Part shown: piece after piece, positions 21,920-33,632 of the stretch
How positions within the stretch are numbered: the stretch's first letter is position 1
Layout: each line of letters opens with the position of its first letter
Source: Mesostigma viride
Taxonomy: Eukaryota; Streptophyta; Mesostigmatophyceae; Mesostigmatales; Mesostigmataceae
DNA: 64,000 bases
Reading direction: 5' to 3'
Assembly (NCBI GenBank): GCA_009746045.1
Contig: RPFO01000406.1
Location: 1,718,030 to 1,782,029 of the forward strand
Made by a program: the position numbers and the translations under genes
The notes under the pieces: model-generated
Told to the model about the DNA's origin: nothing
Database searches by the model: none
Seen by the model: only the letters and a program-made list of their open reading frames with translations

Positions 21920-23063
21920 AGAAAGCTAACTATGGTCATCGGTCCGAACATCAGTCCAACGAGATGCCAGGACAGCAACGGCTCCCCTCTAACATACGCG
22001 TCAAGAACACATAGAGTGTAGCGAATTCACTGTTTCAGGTCATCGCCTTTAGAAAACATGGATACCATGTCTAAACCTACGCCATCCCAATTCGGATCTA
22101 TGCCAGCAATTGTTTCCCCAGATATGCACAGATTTTGCTTAAGTAGTTGAAATGGAGTCGTTGCAGCTATAATGCGGTCCCTAATTGCTGTGGGTATGCC
22201 GCTTTGTCTCAGACAGCCGTGCCAGACTTGCTATAGCTACATGTATCGATAATTATGGTGTTTACTACCTAAACGCTCACCACTGCCATGAGGCGATATA
22301 CTGTTTTCACTGCCATGAGGCGATACTGCCTTGATTGTGTTCGTCCGCTTTTCGACCCGTGGACACGTGTAACGACTTGCGGTGAAACTGGCGATCTGGC
22401 GATACGGGCACAAGGACTTCGCACGGACGCTGGGATAAAACGTGTCATTGGCTCATTGCTGGTTACACGCGCACGCGCCTTGTGGCACTGTTTACTGTTG
22501 AGGTTTTTTGGCCTCGGGCGTGGCATTATTGTTGGGAAATTCTGCCATGAATTTATTTTGTTGACAGGCTTGTTAATTCTAGTGCTAGGCTGCTACAGGC
22601 CAGACGCCATGGGATGTGGCCATGGCAGCCACCCACCGTAAGAATGCGGGCGATTTGACTGCAGTGTGCAGCGTAGAGGTGGGCCAATTTTTCGGGCGGG
22701 CGTAGTGAGCGCGCGTCTGCCTAAACACTGATGTCGGAGGGAGGTAGCAGAGATATCCATGGCTGGCATGAATTAGTAAGGATATTGCCTTGCCGTCGAT
22801 GATACTTGTGTAGCGCGTAGCTTATCCGGGTTTGGCAATAGGAACGAACATGGCGCTCCTCCTCTGAATCGGTAAATCAAAATGGCAGGCAAAGTAAAAA
22901 ATCTTGTAAAAAATCGGAAAAAGCTGCTGCCAAAGCTTTTGGCTTTGATCATCAGCCACTACCGGTTATCGAGGTAATTCATGCTGTCTGCACGTGTTAC
23001 TGGATGTAATGCGCTCCCTTGTAACATTTACGCGGCCAAGTTGCCTTTCGATGCGCGTCGACA
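21920..23063. promoter_or_regulatory. shared intergenic region between CCDC93 and GPAA1
   Basis: The start codons of CCDC93 (leftward) and GPAA1 (rightward) are about 1.14 kb apart, with no gene between. The sequence is unique and less GC-rich than the introns. One short direct repeat (cactgccatgaggcgatact) occurs at about 22280 and 22308. It should contain both promoters and 5' UTRs. No TATA-like or other defined element could be assigned with confidence. Confidence 0.6.
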
Positions 23064-23226
23064 ATGTGCCTAAGCTGCATCCTTAAAACCGCCACGAGGA
23101 CCGTTGCCCCTGTTTCATGCGTGGCCGGCAGTGCCCTTCTCTTTGCGGCAGGGTTGATCACGGCCTTTTTACTGCCAGTGGTCGGCCCACGGAAAACGTA
23201 TTTCTCCGAGAACGCACTTCTGCCAG
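23064..23226 (+). CDS. GPAA1: GPAA1 exon 1 (start, first membrane helix)
   Basis: The ATG at 23064 is the first in frame after a stop at 23022. Encodes about 54 residues: a basic N-terminus, a hydrophobic helix (residues about 15-38) and YFSENALLPG, the family block just after the first membrane span. Donor gtaggc; one base is left over. Confidence 0.93.
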
Positions 23227-26200
23227 GTAGGCTGCTGTTTCACCCGGAGTTCTACTACCTCTGCTGGGAGCTCCCAGTGCTCTGCTATCTGATTGGCAAG
23301 CCTAGAATTCCGCTGCAGATCGAGCACATCCACTGGTATTTCACGCCACCGCGATAAGACTGCCACCGAAGCCGATGTCACGCTGGGTTGTGTGGCAGCG
23401 CCACATCGCCCTTGGTTCCACGCATGGGACACCTTTAACGGCCCCGTATGGGCCCGCCCGTGCCACCCTGCCTTTCCTCGCCAGTATGGCCTTGCACGGC
23501 AACCCCTCCTCAGGGTGAAGAGGAGCTGAATAAGACAGACCGTGATATGCTTTCGCCCCAAGGGCTCCATCCGGTGGTTGGATTCATTTTCATGGCCACT
23601 TTGGCACAGCTTTGGCAGCTTTGGCAGCTTTGGCCCAGCATTAGCAACTTTGGCAGCTTTGGCTGGCATATCGCCCCGCATGTCGCCAGGCGTGCACGAC
23701 CCGTCTGCATCTCCCGTATGCGGCTGTCCGTGCGCCTTGTGCTATGATGCGTGTGTGCGCCTCTGGTTCGCCCCGCTCCTCTAGCTTGGGTCTAGCCCAC
23801 GCGTGGCAGGGTGCATCAAGCACCCTGGCCTACCTGCCCATCCACCGGCCTGCCTGATCACCCGCCATGTGCAACACCGTCCCACTTTCCCACCCATGCA
23901 CCCACCCATCGTGACAGTTGCCAGGGGCACGATGCACGCACTCACCCACACACGTGCCATTGGCCTGCCCACCTTCGCCTCGGACTCTCCCTGTGGGGTG
24001 CAGGGAGCGCCAATCCTGGCTTTTCGTCCGACGATGCTGGTTACGTTACGGCCGCCACCGCGCGCATAGCGCAGCTGGCCGCCGCCTCTGCCTCCGCACC
24101 TGCCTGCGTGCGGTGAGTTGTTGTTTTTATTTGGGTGCGGTGACCTGTCACGGCCATCGGGTAGCAGGCGGTTGTTCCATTCAATTGTGTGTGTGATGAG
24201 TTGTTACATTCACGTGCGTGCCGTGAGTTGTTGTGTTCACTTGTGTGCGGTTAGTTATTTCGCACGCCCACATGCGGTGAGTGCAAGTACACGTGAGCTT
24301 CTTTCTCCCTAGAGCATGGGCCTTTGCCGTGCGGTGAGCCTGGGTTGCGCTCCACATCTGGTTCTACCACTCTACCCAACAATCGCTGAAGAGGTGATGG
24401 GGCCCAAGGGATACCAACAGCGGATGGAGAACTCATTTTTCTTTTGTTACAATTCTGGGAGGACACGTAGTTGTCACCGAGCCTGGCAGAAACACGTATA
24501 AGCCGACCGGGTGCCTCCTGCGGGGGCTGCCTCCTAGCGATGGGTGGGGATTGTGGGGGGGCCATGCGGGGTTGGAGTATGAAGGGGGACCGCATGTGCG
24601 CGCCCCTAGAAAGGCATCTGGCCCTGTCCGGAGGGTACCCCAATTGCTATAGTGTACCCCAATTGTTTTAGTGTACTCAACTAGCTACAGGGTGCCCACA
24701 TCGCTATCGCAGGCACGCTATTGCTGCAAGGAGGCAGCACATGCCTGGAGCCATGGCGACCATCCAGGGACCCCCCACTGCTGTCTCGACAGTAGCCGGC
24801 CGCGCCCCCTTGTTACGGTGGATTAGAGGCCGGGATGGACGTGCAAGTCGGCGAGTGCTGGTGTGCATGGCCAAAATGTTAACCGCATGGCCGGTTGGTA
24901 CCTGTGCTGGTGACAGGTGCTGGTGACAGATGCTGGTGACAGGTGCTGGTGACAGGTGCCTGTAACAAGTACCAGGGGCTTGCAAGCCTATTGCATGCGC
25001 GCTGTGAGGGCAGGTGTCCTGCCCCCGGTGCCGGGTGTGGCGATGGCGTTGGCACGGGTTTCCATGAGGATGGCGAAGGGCTGAGGGGACATGACTAGAA
25101 CGGTGGTGTCGATGATGAGGATTGCAGCTGGTGCGCGGATGGGCTAATGGTGAGGGCAGTGAGGGTGGTGTTAAGGCTGTTACCATTATGACAGTGACAG
25201 AGTTGACATCAACGCACCGCACGGGTCGTTGACAACACCTCCATGTGTCCGCCCCTCCCACATGCCCCCCCCCCCATCGCGTTCATGCTAGCACGTCAGT
25301 GCTATTGATTGAATTATCTACTTTTTAGTATCTGATTATGCATGTTTATGCTCTCCGCTTACCTAGACTCCGCGCTTATTCCGGTGCAACACAGGGATGT
25401 CCACGCCTACCTGACGGTGGAGCTGGAAGACATCCGGGGGGGGCCCAGGGTGTACCTGCAGCCCTTCTCCTTGACAGGTGGCACAGCAGCAGCTTCGTGG
25501 GAAGGCAGCGCCCCTGACCCCGATTTTTCCGCTTGTCAAGGCCCGCCGGATCATGGCCTCTCAGGAACATCCCCAACCCCAAGCGACACGTGTGCACGTG
25601 ATGCTGTGCGAGACAGTCAGACCCAGGGCTCCCATTCGGGTCAGGATGCGGGCCACAATGCAGGCACCTCTGGCGACGGCTCCCGTGAAGGATGTGCTGC
25701 GTCTGCTGGGTTTGCTGGGTCTGGCAAGGACACATGTGCGGCTGCATCGGTGACGTCTGCCGGTGGCCAGGGCACCAACCTGGCGGCGCTGCTGCGGGCG
25801 TACAAGTCGGACGGACGCGAGAGCCTGGTGCTCGTCACGCCGTGGCGGTGCCAGCGGGCGGCAGGGGGGCAGGCAGGGGGGCAGCGTGCAGACACAGGGC
25901 AGCAGGCAGGGGGGCAGGCAGCATTAGGGCAGCCGGCAGGAGGTAACGTGACGGTGTCGGAGGGCGACGCCACGAGTCTCGCGCTAGGCCTCGCGTTCAT
26001 GCGCCACCTGGCGCGCGCAGAGTGGCTGGCCAAGGATGTCATCTGGCTGGTGCCGGATGCCAGGTGGGGTAGGTGCGCGCGGCTTGTGGCATGTCTGCAC
26101 TCAGCTCCTGTACACACCTCCCATGTGCATATCCGGGCCAGACAACGTGGTGGCAAGTTGCCCTGGGTTCGGACTACTAGGGGGCTCCGACCGATAGAGG

Positions 26201-29200
26201 GCTCGCCGAATTTTAAGCAGGCGGGTTGGATTGGCCCAGGGTGGCTGACCAGGTGCTGACTAGGCATGGGGCGGCTGCCCCACCTCAGCCTTTGCACAAG
26301 CAGGTTTAGCCCCTTTCTACTTCCTGTGTTCCCCGCAATACAGTGTCCCCCGCAGTACAGTGTCCCCAGGGTCCTCCATGTTTCTCATCGCTTTGATGGC
26401 CCCCCCCAACTGCAGTGGTCTGTTGGCAGTCCACCAACCCTTAGATTCCCAGCGCATCTCTGTACTTGCCTGCCAGCTGCTTGCGCACGCACATGCAGCT
26501 TGCCGCTGCCGTCTGTCTTCTGGCGGTTTGCAATCAACAGCATGAGGTCAACGCGTGCCCTCTCCGGTTTTGCCGTCACGTACTGAGCATCTATCAAGGA
26601 GACAAGCATCTATCGTCCAACACAAGCAGCTCTTGTCACATGTGCCTAGGCCGCATCATGATCGCAGTGTGTACCCCTCGCTACTTCCTTTCTTGGTTGT
26701 GGGTGCTCTTGTCCAGGGTGTGCCGCCACATCACTGACACGGATTTCACGTTCCATCAAAGAATGGTGGGCATCGCTAACCTCCACCACGAATGCTCCCT
26801 GCCGCTCCCTCGTCGGGGCCATACCTCCCTGCAGGGACGAACACTGCCACCAGGGCATGGGTGGACGAGTACCACATGCCCAAGGCCCACGGCTGGTCCA
26901 CCCACTTCTGGCATCCGCATGACCGCGGTCATGCACGGCCTGGCCCCCAGCCCTGTGCGAGCGGCGGTAACGGTACGGATGCCAGTGGTGCATGCACATG
27001 CGCTGTCGAAGGGCTGAGGAGTGGCGCTCTGCCGCCATCGTCACGGGACCAGTTCTTGCGGGCGGGTGCCATCGGCGCAGCGATAGCATTAGAGCTGCAC
27101 ATTCCTCCTGGCGGCAGTATCAACAGCCTGCACGTCGACCCGGTGGGGCTTGGGGGCGCCCTTGCGAACCTGGACTTGGTGAATGTGATGGTCTACAGCG
27201 CGCAGAGGGAACAGGTGGATGTGGCCATCGGGTGGGCGCATGAAACCGCGGATGACAGCAGGGCGACAGACAAGAACGGGCGAGGGGGGAAGGAGCGTCG
27301 CTCGAAAGGGGGCGAGGAGAGGGAATGCGTGTGGGGGTGGCAGGGCAGTTTGTGGAAGTGGATCGCGAATCGCGCGGACCAGGCGGCGAGCGCACTGGGG
27401 AGCAAGCGGCGGGGGTCTACCTCTCTGCGGCAGCTGGTGTCGTTCATGTGGCGGCAGGTATGTACGCAAGTAGGAAAATTTTGCCCTCGGGTATGCCAGT
27501 GGAGAATGTTTGCGTGGATTTGTCGGTAGGGAAGATCTGTGCCTTGGTTTGCGAAAAGAGCGCATGTGTACGTGGAGAAGCGAGCGAGTCGAGAACGTTT
27601 TGGCTTGTGGATGTGTAAGTAGAGCCCATGGATGCATGGGCATGCAGGTGTGAAGTCCATTTGTGCGGGGTGGCAGCAATTAGTGGGTTACTGGCTGGGT
27701 ACCCGTGGCGGATGATCCCCTAGTGGGTGGAGCAACATGGGGGTTTTGCGCACGCATGTGGGGCAGAGATACGCGTGTGCGTAACGTGGTCGGGCGAATG
27801 GCAGGGAACGGGCTGCAAAGAACACGAGCGTGCAGGCGCTTGGTCTGTCTCGTACCCGGTTGGTTTTCAGGTTTTGGCTGTAGCTACGTGACAACCATGC
27901 TTTTCCCACAAGTGCGTGAGTGACATCACGGAGGCTTGTTCCCACCCCATCTGCCGTGTTGCGGTGCCCCCCTCACGTCAGCTGTGCGCGATGCCTTTTG
28001 CCCCCCTTTTGCCCCCCTTTTGCCCCCCCTTTTGCCCCCCCTTTTTGTTCCCCCGTTTTTGTTTCCCCGTTTGTTTTCCTTTTTTGCCTCTGCCCCCCTC
28101 TCTGCTCCCGTCGGCGTCCGTCTCCCACCGCGCGTGCATGCTGATATAGCGGTGTAGCCTCCCCCCCCCCTTTTTGCTTCCTGCAGACATCCGGCACCCC
28201 CACAGGCGCCCACGCAGCCTTCTCTGCATACGCCATCGACGCCATCACAGTGCACGGCGTGGCGGACGCTAGCGGGAGAGACGAGCGGCGCTTCGGACGC
28301 CAGCACATCCCCATATTGCACCGGGTTGCACGGTGAGTGAACGCAGCATGAGCATGCGTGGCCTGGGCGCCTCTGGTGCTTCCTTCCCACATCATCCCCG
28401 CGTTGAAACAGTGTTTGTGATGGCCTTTAGTCGTCAGTAGGCATTATTGCCCCTTGCCCACCTTGCATGGAGACAACATCGTTCCTGTGTTTAAACACTT
28501 TCTGGCAGGATTTCCGCACCGTGTTTACGGCACGCAGGGCAGCAGCACAGTGATGGGCACTATGAGGCACGATGGGTATCTGCCGATTCGCAAGGCACTT
28601 TCATAAAAAATGGTTGGATTCCTCATCACTGTGGCTGTGGTCAGGTGACCTGCCTGCCTGTTGCGCTGTCCGACCCGTGAACCACCCTGAACCACCCGGA
28701 ACCACCCTGCACTTTATCATGGGTTGTTGCGTATCCATGTTTATCAGGAGGGAGCCCCCTGTGCTCCGCAGGCATGGGGCCCACGCCGTTGGCTCCTGTC
28801 CGCAGCGTTACGATTGCATCACCCTTGCATTAAAATGGCATCACCAATTGCACCACCTGCCAGCCTGCTCCCCTGCCCTGGCTAATGGGACACCCCAGTA
28901 CTTTCGCAGCAGCTTCTCCCGGCTTGCTCTCATCACAGGCACTCACCGTGCTGGTGGCTGGCGGTTGGCACACACACACGCACACACACATACACACGCA
29001 CGCACGCACGCATGCACGCACGCACGCACACACACGCACGCACACATACATACACACACACACACGCACGCACGCACTCACACACCATCTTTCGCACTAG
29101 TGCGCGCAGTCACGGGCATCCCAGCGTGCATAGTATCGACTGCTGTGTTTGCTCTGCAATTAACAGGTTGCACTGGTGGCTGGAGTTGGTTGCAGAGGGC

Positions 29201-31423
29201 TGCATCAGGGGGCTGTAGGGTGGCTGTAGGGGGTTGTAGGGGACTGTAGGGGGCTGTTGTGCGGGATACATTTCCAATGCCCTTTGCTCGCACTCGCCAG
29301 GTTCTCAGCCTTGGGTTCCAGGGGACAAGTCGTCCACGTGTACTGGTGTGCACCATTCCTCGTGCGCAATCTTAAACCAGGCCCTCACTTCTCCCCCCCT
29401 CCCTGCTGCTTTCCCCCCATCCCCTGGCCGCTCGCCGCCACTTCCCCTCCCCCCTCCCTCACTAACACGCTCCCTCCCCCTCATGCAATCGCTTTGTCTC
29501 TGCCGCACACCCATACATCACACGGCCACACACTTCACACGGCCACACACTTCACACGGCCACACACATGACACGGCCGCACACATCACACGGCCGCACA
29601 CATGACACGGCCACACACTTCACACGGCCGCACACATGACACGGCCACACGCATCCACCATCGGGACCACCCGTTGATACCGCGGCACCAAACCAACGTC
29701 ACCTTACTTGGTCGTTGCATGTTGCTATCACCACACCCATGTGTCCACGGTTGCGGTCGCCAGTGCGTTGGAGGGCTGTGTGCGCTCCGCCAACAACCTG
29801 CTCGAGAAGCTTCACCAGTCATTCTTCTTCTACCTGCTGGCGGGCGAGGACGCATACCTGCCCATCGGGGACTACATCATCCCCTTTGTGCTGCTGGTCG
29901 CATGCCTGCCACTGCACGCCGCGGCGCTGGCCACGCAGCAGCGGCCGGTGGTGGCGGCAGCAGTCACAACGGCAGGAAAAACCGTGGACGCAGCCAGGTC
30001 GTTAGGAACGCAACCCGATGGGGCAGCAGAGCCGCCATTGCCCTCAGTCAGCACGGCAGAAGAAACAAACGCAGCAGAAAAAGAGCAAGGCCGAACCACC
30101 ACTTGCACCAGCCATTCCCCCTGGAAAGGTGCCTATGGCCCTGCCAGAAAAGGCACTGCCAACAAAGGCACACCCGTAGCCGATGCCCATGTAAGAAATA
30201 AGTCATCACCAGATACCCCAGGCCTCCAAGCGCCTCCAACAGCCACCCACCTGGTCCTCCTCCCCAGCCAGTGGCTGCGGCCCGCCCTGGCCCTGTTCGC
30301 CATCTCGGCATGGTCCTGCTTTGTGGGCATGCTGCTGCTGCCAGTGGTGTTGGGCTGGCGGCCATCGCGCACCCTGGGAGGGTATCCCCTAGGTGTGGGC
30401 GGTGACGGGTTTGGGGTCGCGTGTGATGCGGCAGACTCGGGGGAGGGCATGTCGCCCGCGCTCCCGTTCTCTCCGCCATGGTCACTGGGTGCCGGCTTGA
30501 TGCTGGCGGCAGTAGCCGCGGTTCTCCCTCCCCTAGCACTGGCAGCCGTGTCACTGGGAACGTTCCGGCGTGCCAGAATAATCATCCAAGAGCCAACGGT
30601 CACATGTGTGGGGCAGGCTTCCGGCGGCCCTCCCCCTGCACCCCTGGCGGTGCCTCCCTGGGTGGCGCTCAAGGTGGTCTTGCTCTCACTCACCTCGGTC
30701 GCGCTCGTCTCACTCGCCCTCCTCAACTTCTCGCTCGCAATGCTATCGGCGTTCGTGGTCGTGCCCGCCTGCATGGCGGCCGCACCCAAGATTGACGACA
30801 CAAGTCGCTGTGTAGTGGTTGCTGATGCAGCGGGCAGTGAGGCGGTTGCTGGTGCAGCCGGGAAGGACAAGGGTGCCAAAAGTCATGCACGGCCAGTGGG
30901 TGGAGTTGGCGAGGTTCGAGCGTTGGCGCAAACGACAGAATCGCCGCAACAGGATGATGCTGGTAGGGGTGCGCAGCATAAAGGCGAGGCTATTGCGAGT
31001 GGGCAGCATAAGGGCGATGCCGGCACTGGGCTAGTATCAGGACATGCTGGCCAGGAAACCCTAGACCCATCTGTGGGTCGCACCAAGGACCAGCCGGCGG
31101 GTACGGAGGCAGTCAGCCCAGGGGGAGGAGGAGGGTGGCTATGGGTCTGTAGAGGGGATCTTATCGAGATTGCGCTGTTGATTTGGGCGCATGTGTGTCG
31201 GCTGCCTGTCCTAGCCGTCGTGCATAGCCGCTCCCCCTTTGTCTTTGTCCCATTTATGATGCATTTCCTCGGGGGCTGTCACATCGGCACTTGGCACGGG
31301 ATCGTGGCATGTGTGTCCGCCGCGGTGCAGCAATGGCTGCGGTGGCATCCACTGTGGTACGCGGCCTTGGTGGCGTTCTACTTCCCCTGTACCTTGGTGT
31401 GCCTCTTCCTCACCCACATGTGA
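23064..31423 (+). CDS. GPAA1: GPAA1/GAA1, GPI transamidase subunit, six exons
   Basis: GAA1 is a membrane subunit of the ER GPI transamidase (with PIG-K, PIG-S, PIG-T, PIG-U). Its luminal M28-peptidase-like domain helps present substrate and GPI lipid. Exons: 23064-23226, 24004-24112, 25395-26068, 26835-27457, 28187-28332, 29764-31423. All junctions are gt-ag, all phases agree, and the sum is 3375 nt, exactly 1125 codons including the stop. Family blocks appear in order: an N-terminal membrane segment and YFSENALLPG, WLAKDVIWLVPDARWG, WVDEYHMP, RAGAIGAAIALEL, NLDLVN, SGTPTGAHAAF, LLEKLHQSFFFYLL, then several C-terminal membrane helices including LALLNFSLAML. At about 1124 residues it is nearly twice the human length (621) because of low-complexity inserts in exons 3, 4 and 6. 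Confidence 0.95.
23602..23665 (+). repeat. tttggcag short repeat
   Basis: Five or six copies of tttggcagc in GPAA1 intron 1. Confidence 0.75.
24004..24112 (+). CDS. GPAA1: GPAA1 exon 2
   Basis: Acceptor gggtgcag, donor gtgagt. Its first two bases complete a Gly codon with exon 1. The Ala-rich product corresponds to the amphipathic stretch after the SENAM block in other GAA1 proteins. Phase at both ends agrees with the neighbours. Confidence 0.8.
24899..24960 (+). repeat. 13-bp tandem repeat
   Basis: Four copies of ctggtgacag(g/a)tg in GPAA1 intron 2. Confidence 0.85.
25395..26068 (+). CDS. GPAA1: GPAA1 exon 3 (luminal domain)
   Basis: Acceptor aacacag, donor gtaggt. Opens with the helix leading into VYLQPFS, then a Gly/Ser/Ala-rich insert absent from animal GAA1, then TNLAALLRAYKSDGRESLVL, another low-complexity insert, and WLAKDVIWLVPDARW. 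A donor five bases earlier would break the phase with exon 4. Confidence 0.9.
26835..27457 (+). CDS. GPAA1: GPAA1 exon 4 (luminal domain)
   Basis: Acceptor ccctgcag, donor gtatgt, ending in phase 0. Contains RAWVDEYHMP, RAGAIGAAIALEL, an ANLDLVN block and, after a basic insert, a C-terminal helix (SLRQLVSFMWRQ). Confidence 0.92.
27992..28085 (+). repeat. (CCCCCTTTTTG)n tract
   Basis: Repeats of tttgcccccc grading into ttttgttccccc, in GPAA1 intron 4 about 100 bases before exon 5. Confidence 0.85.
28187..28332 (+). CDS. GPAA1: GPAA1 exon 5
   Basis: Acceptor ttcctgcag after a long C/T tract, donor gtgagt. Encodes SGTPTGAHAAF and IDAITVHGV, equivalent to the PHGSHGLF/VEALTLRGI block of human GPAA1. 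Confidence 0.95.
28970..29092 (+). repeat. CA/CACG microsatellite
   Basis: Mixed cacacg, cgca and ca repeats in GPAA1 intron 5; a short relative of the giant array in CCDC93 intron 2. Confidence 0.9.
29519..29655 (+). repeat. 17-bp tandem repeat, about eight copies
   Basis: Units of the form cacacggcc(a/g)cacac(t/a)t, ending about 110 bases upstream of the exon 6 acceptor of GPAA1. Confidence 0.9.
29764..31423 (+). CDS. GPAA1: GPAA1 exon 6 (membrane region, stop)
   Basis: Acceptor tcgccag. One base completes an Arg codon, then ALEGCVRSANNLLEKLHQS matches the family closely. Membrane helices follow, separated by two hydrophilic low-complexity inserts (about residues 640-725 and 935-1030). 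Ends with a tga after LFLTHM; no cytosolic tail. Confidence 0.95.
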
Positions 31424-32880
31424 GGCATGGCATGTGCATGGCCACTTGCGTGCACGATAGGCGTGCAAATACTGGGGCAAAATTTTTTATGTCAAACTGT
31501 ATGTCTTTCTTTGGCAATATTAATTTTGTCGACATTGCTAGGTGTAGGGAGCATACCTTGCATGAGGTAAAGCCTTCTCACACGCAATCGCCTTCCCCTT
31601 GTGCATGCTGTTTCGATCATTCCTTTGAGGCATCGCTGCCGGCCCACTGGTCAGGCCTGGCAAGGATCTAGACCGCCCTCTATACATAGTGCATGCTCTA
31701 TATAGTGCGAGGTTCTCAAGCACTTGGCACGCAAATTAAAAGTGTGTGCCGACTGTGTACGTTAGATTCTGATCCGCCCATCCGCAGCTAGCCGCGACAA
31801 GGTTGACTATCCCAACTGGGAACCACTGCTTCAAGAACCGGTGGAGTATTTACGGGCAGCCTGACGTCATCCAAGGCAGCGCTACCTGCGTCCTGCGTTG
31901 CGACAACCAGGACGTACATCCGCGAGGTGGGCATTTCTGCCCTCAATAGCATCTTGCCCAACCGCCGACGGGCAGCATCCTCGCAGAGCGCCTTCCGGCA
32001 AGCAACCTTGGATCGACACCGTCCAGTTGCAGTGGAGGAGCTGGCACCGACTGCATGCTGAGCACTGAGCAGCTCGCATGCAGCACTGTCATCACGCGGC
32101 TCGCTCAATACCCTCAAGGTCAACAACATAGAAGCCAAAGTCGCACACAAGCTCCAGCCCCATGCAGCCTTATCGCCGGCCGCAAGACAACATTGCCGCC
32201 AAGCTCTCCGAGCTGCCACGACTGGGCCCGTGACCGGCCCAGGTGGAAGGCAGAGTCGGCCATGTGCACAATGCCGGGCATAGTAGATTCAAGCTTGAGG
32301 CAGTCGCCACAAAAGTCGATGCCCTGGCCACGCCAAGATTGCATGCCGAGGGAACAGCCACGTACCATCGCTGCGCAGCCCAACATGGGTCTGCGGGTAG
32401 GGCTAGTGATGACCTTTTGACTCCCCGTCCTGCTGGCAGACCTGAGCACTCAAGAGCCTGAAGCTAGCAACAGTGATCTACCACCACCCCCACCCCCACC
32501 AAGCTGGAGTCTGGAGGAGCTGGAAGACAAGCGCGGTGAGGCCGCTAATGGCAACCGCCGACGCCGAACATCATCCTCAGGCGCATCCTTCGCCGCGGCA
32601 GATGACCACTGCCCGGGCCGGGAATTAGACATACGGTCCATGCGCGCAGACGTACTCTCTTCTTGACGAGCTCAAGGACAAGCTCTTTGCAGAATGGAGC
32701 TGTGCAAGAAAGGAATGACACTGTAGGGTCAGCCCACTGCTGGCACCGCCTCAGTGCCCGATTCACGGGATTAGGCAGGCCCCGGCGCCAGTGCTCCTCA
32801 CCCTCAGTGACATCGCGGCCTCAAGAGCACGGTTCCTCTCTCGCCGCAACAAGTTGGAGAACTCCCCTATATGTCCACGG
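31424..32880. other. GPAA1 downstream region, no intact gene
   Basis: Contains the GPAA1 3' UTR, about 300 AT-richer bases, then GC-rich sequence with many short broken frames on both strands. It runs into a LINE fragment and may be its decayed 5' part, but no motif proves that. Confidence 0.5.
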
Positions 32881-33632
32881 TCGCTTGACAAAGACCTGAC
32901 GCCGGCCCATTAGCGCAGCCATGCCGCAATCTCGTCCTTCCTGTTCTCACGTATGGGGCCGAGACGTGGACCCTCACCGCCGACCTGGCCCGCAAGCTGG
33001 ACGGCGCGGTCACCAACATATGCTGCGTTCCATTTTCAGAGTAGGATATGCTGCTCATGTCCGCAATGAGGACCTGTACCAGGGCATGCCATATATCACC
33101 AGCACCACTGATTAAGCAGCGGCGCCTGCAGCTAGTAGGGCACCTAGCTCGCACTAACCAGGTAGACACCTCACGTGGCCCCCCCGCAGGACTGCGCCCA
33201 GCTCAGCCTGGCTGGCACCTCCTGACGTGGGCCGAGCCCCCTGATGTTAGACGCCGCAAGGCCCGCACCTTCAAAGAACAGCTAGTAGAGGACATGGGGG
33301 GCCTAGGCCTCTCCGTGATTTGGAAGAAGATGATGGACAAGGCCAAGTGGGCCCAGGTCATAGAGGACAACGAGCCCTCCCCTGTGGGGAAGCGCCCGCG
33401 TATGCAAACCCACGGGAGGCATGCCAGCCAGACAGCTCCCCTAGGGCAGCGTGATGCTGTTTAGATAGACGTGGTAGTAATGTTGTTAGATAGTGATTGT
33501 AGGTAGCTGATATAGATAGATTAGACCGGTAGGACTGTTTGCACCCATCCATCCATCCATCCATCCATCGGGGTTAATGCTCTGTGACTCTCCAACGGGA
33601 GCACGAGTCTAATTAATTAATTAATTAATGCC
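32881..33632 (+). pseudogene. LINE-A ORF2 C-terminal fragment with 3' tail
   Basis: Frames broken by at least one stop and a frameshift encode the typical end of a non-LTR reverse transcriptase: an ETWTL-like block, HVRNEDLY, QRRLQLVGHLAR, TWAEPPDVRRRKARTFKEQLVED and a MMDKAKW helix. The coding part stops at 33464. The 3' UTR holds ccatccatcc repeats, a ctccaacggga motif and an (ATTA)n tail at about 33612-33629. The element is 5' truncated and not functional. Confidence 0.88.

Noticed and set aside
28572-29249. 225-codon plus-strand frame in GPAA1 intron 5
   Set aside because: Runs over a CA/CACG microsatellite, has no family motif and lies between two phase-matched GPAA1 exons.
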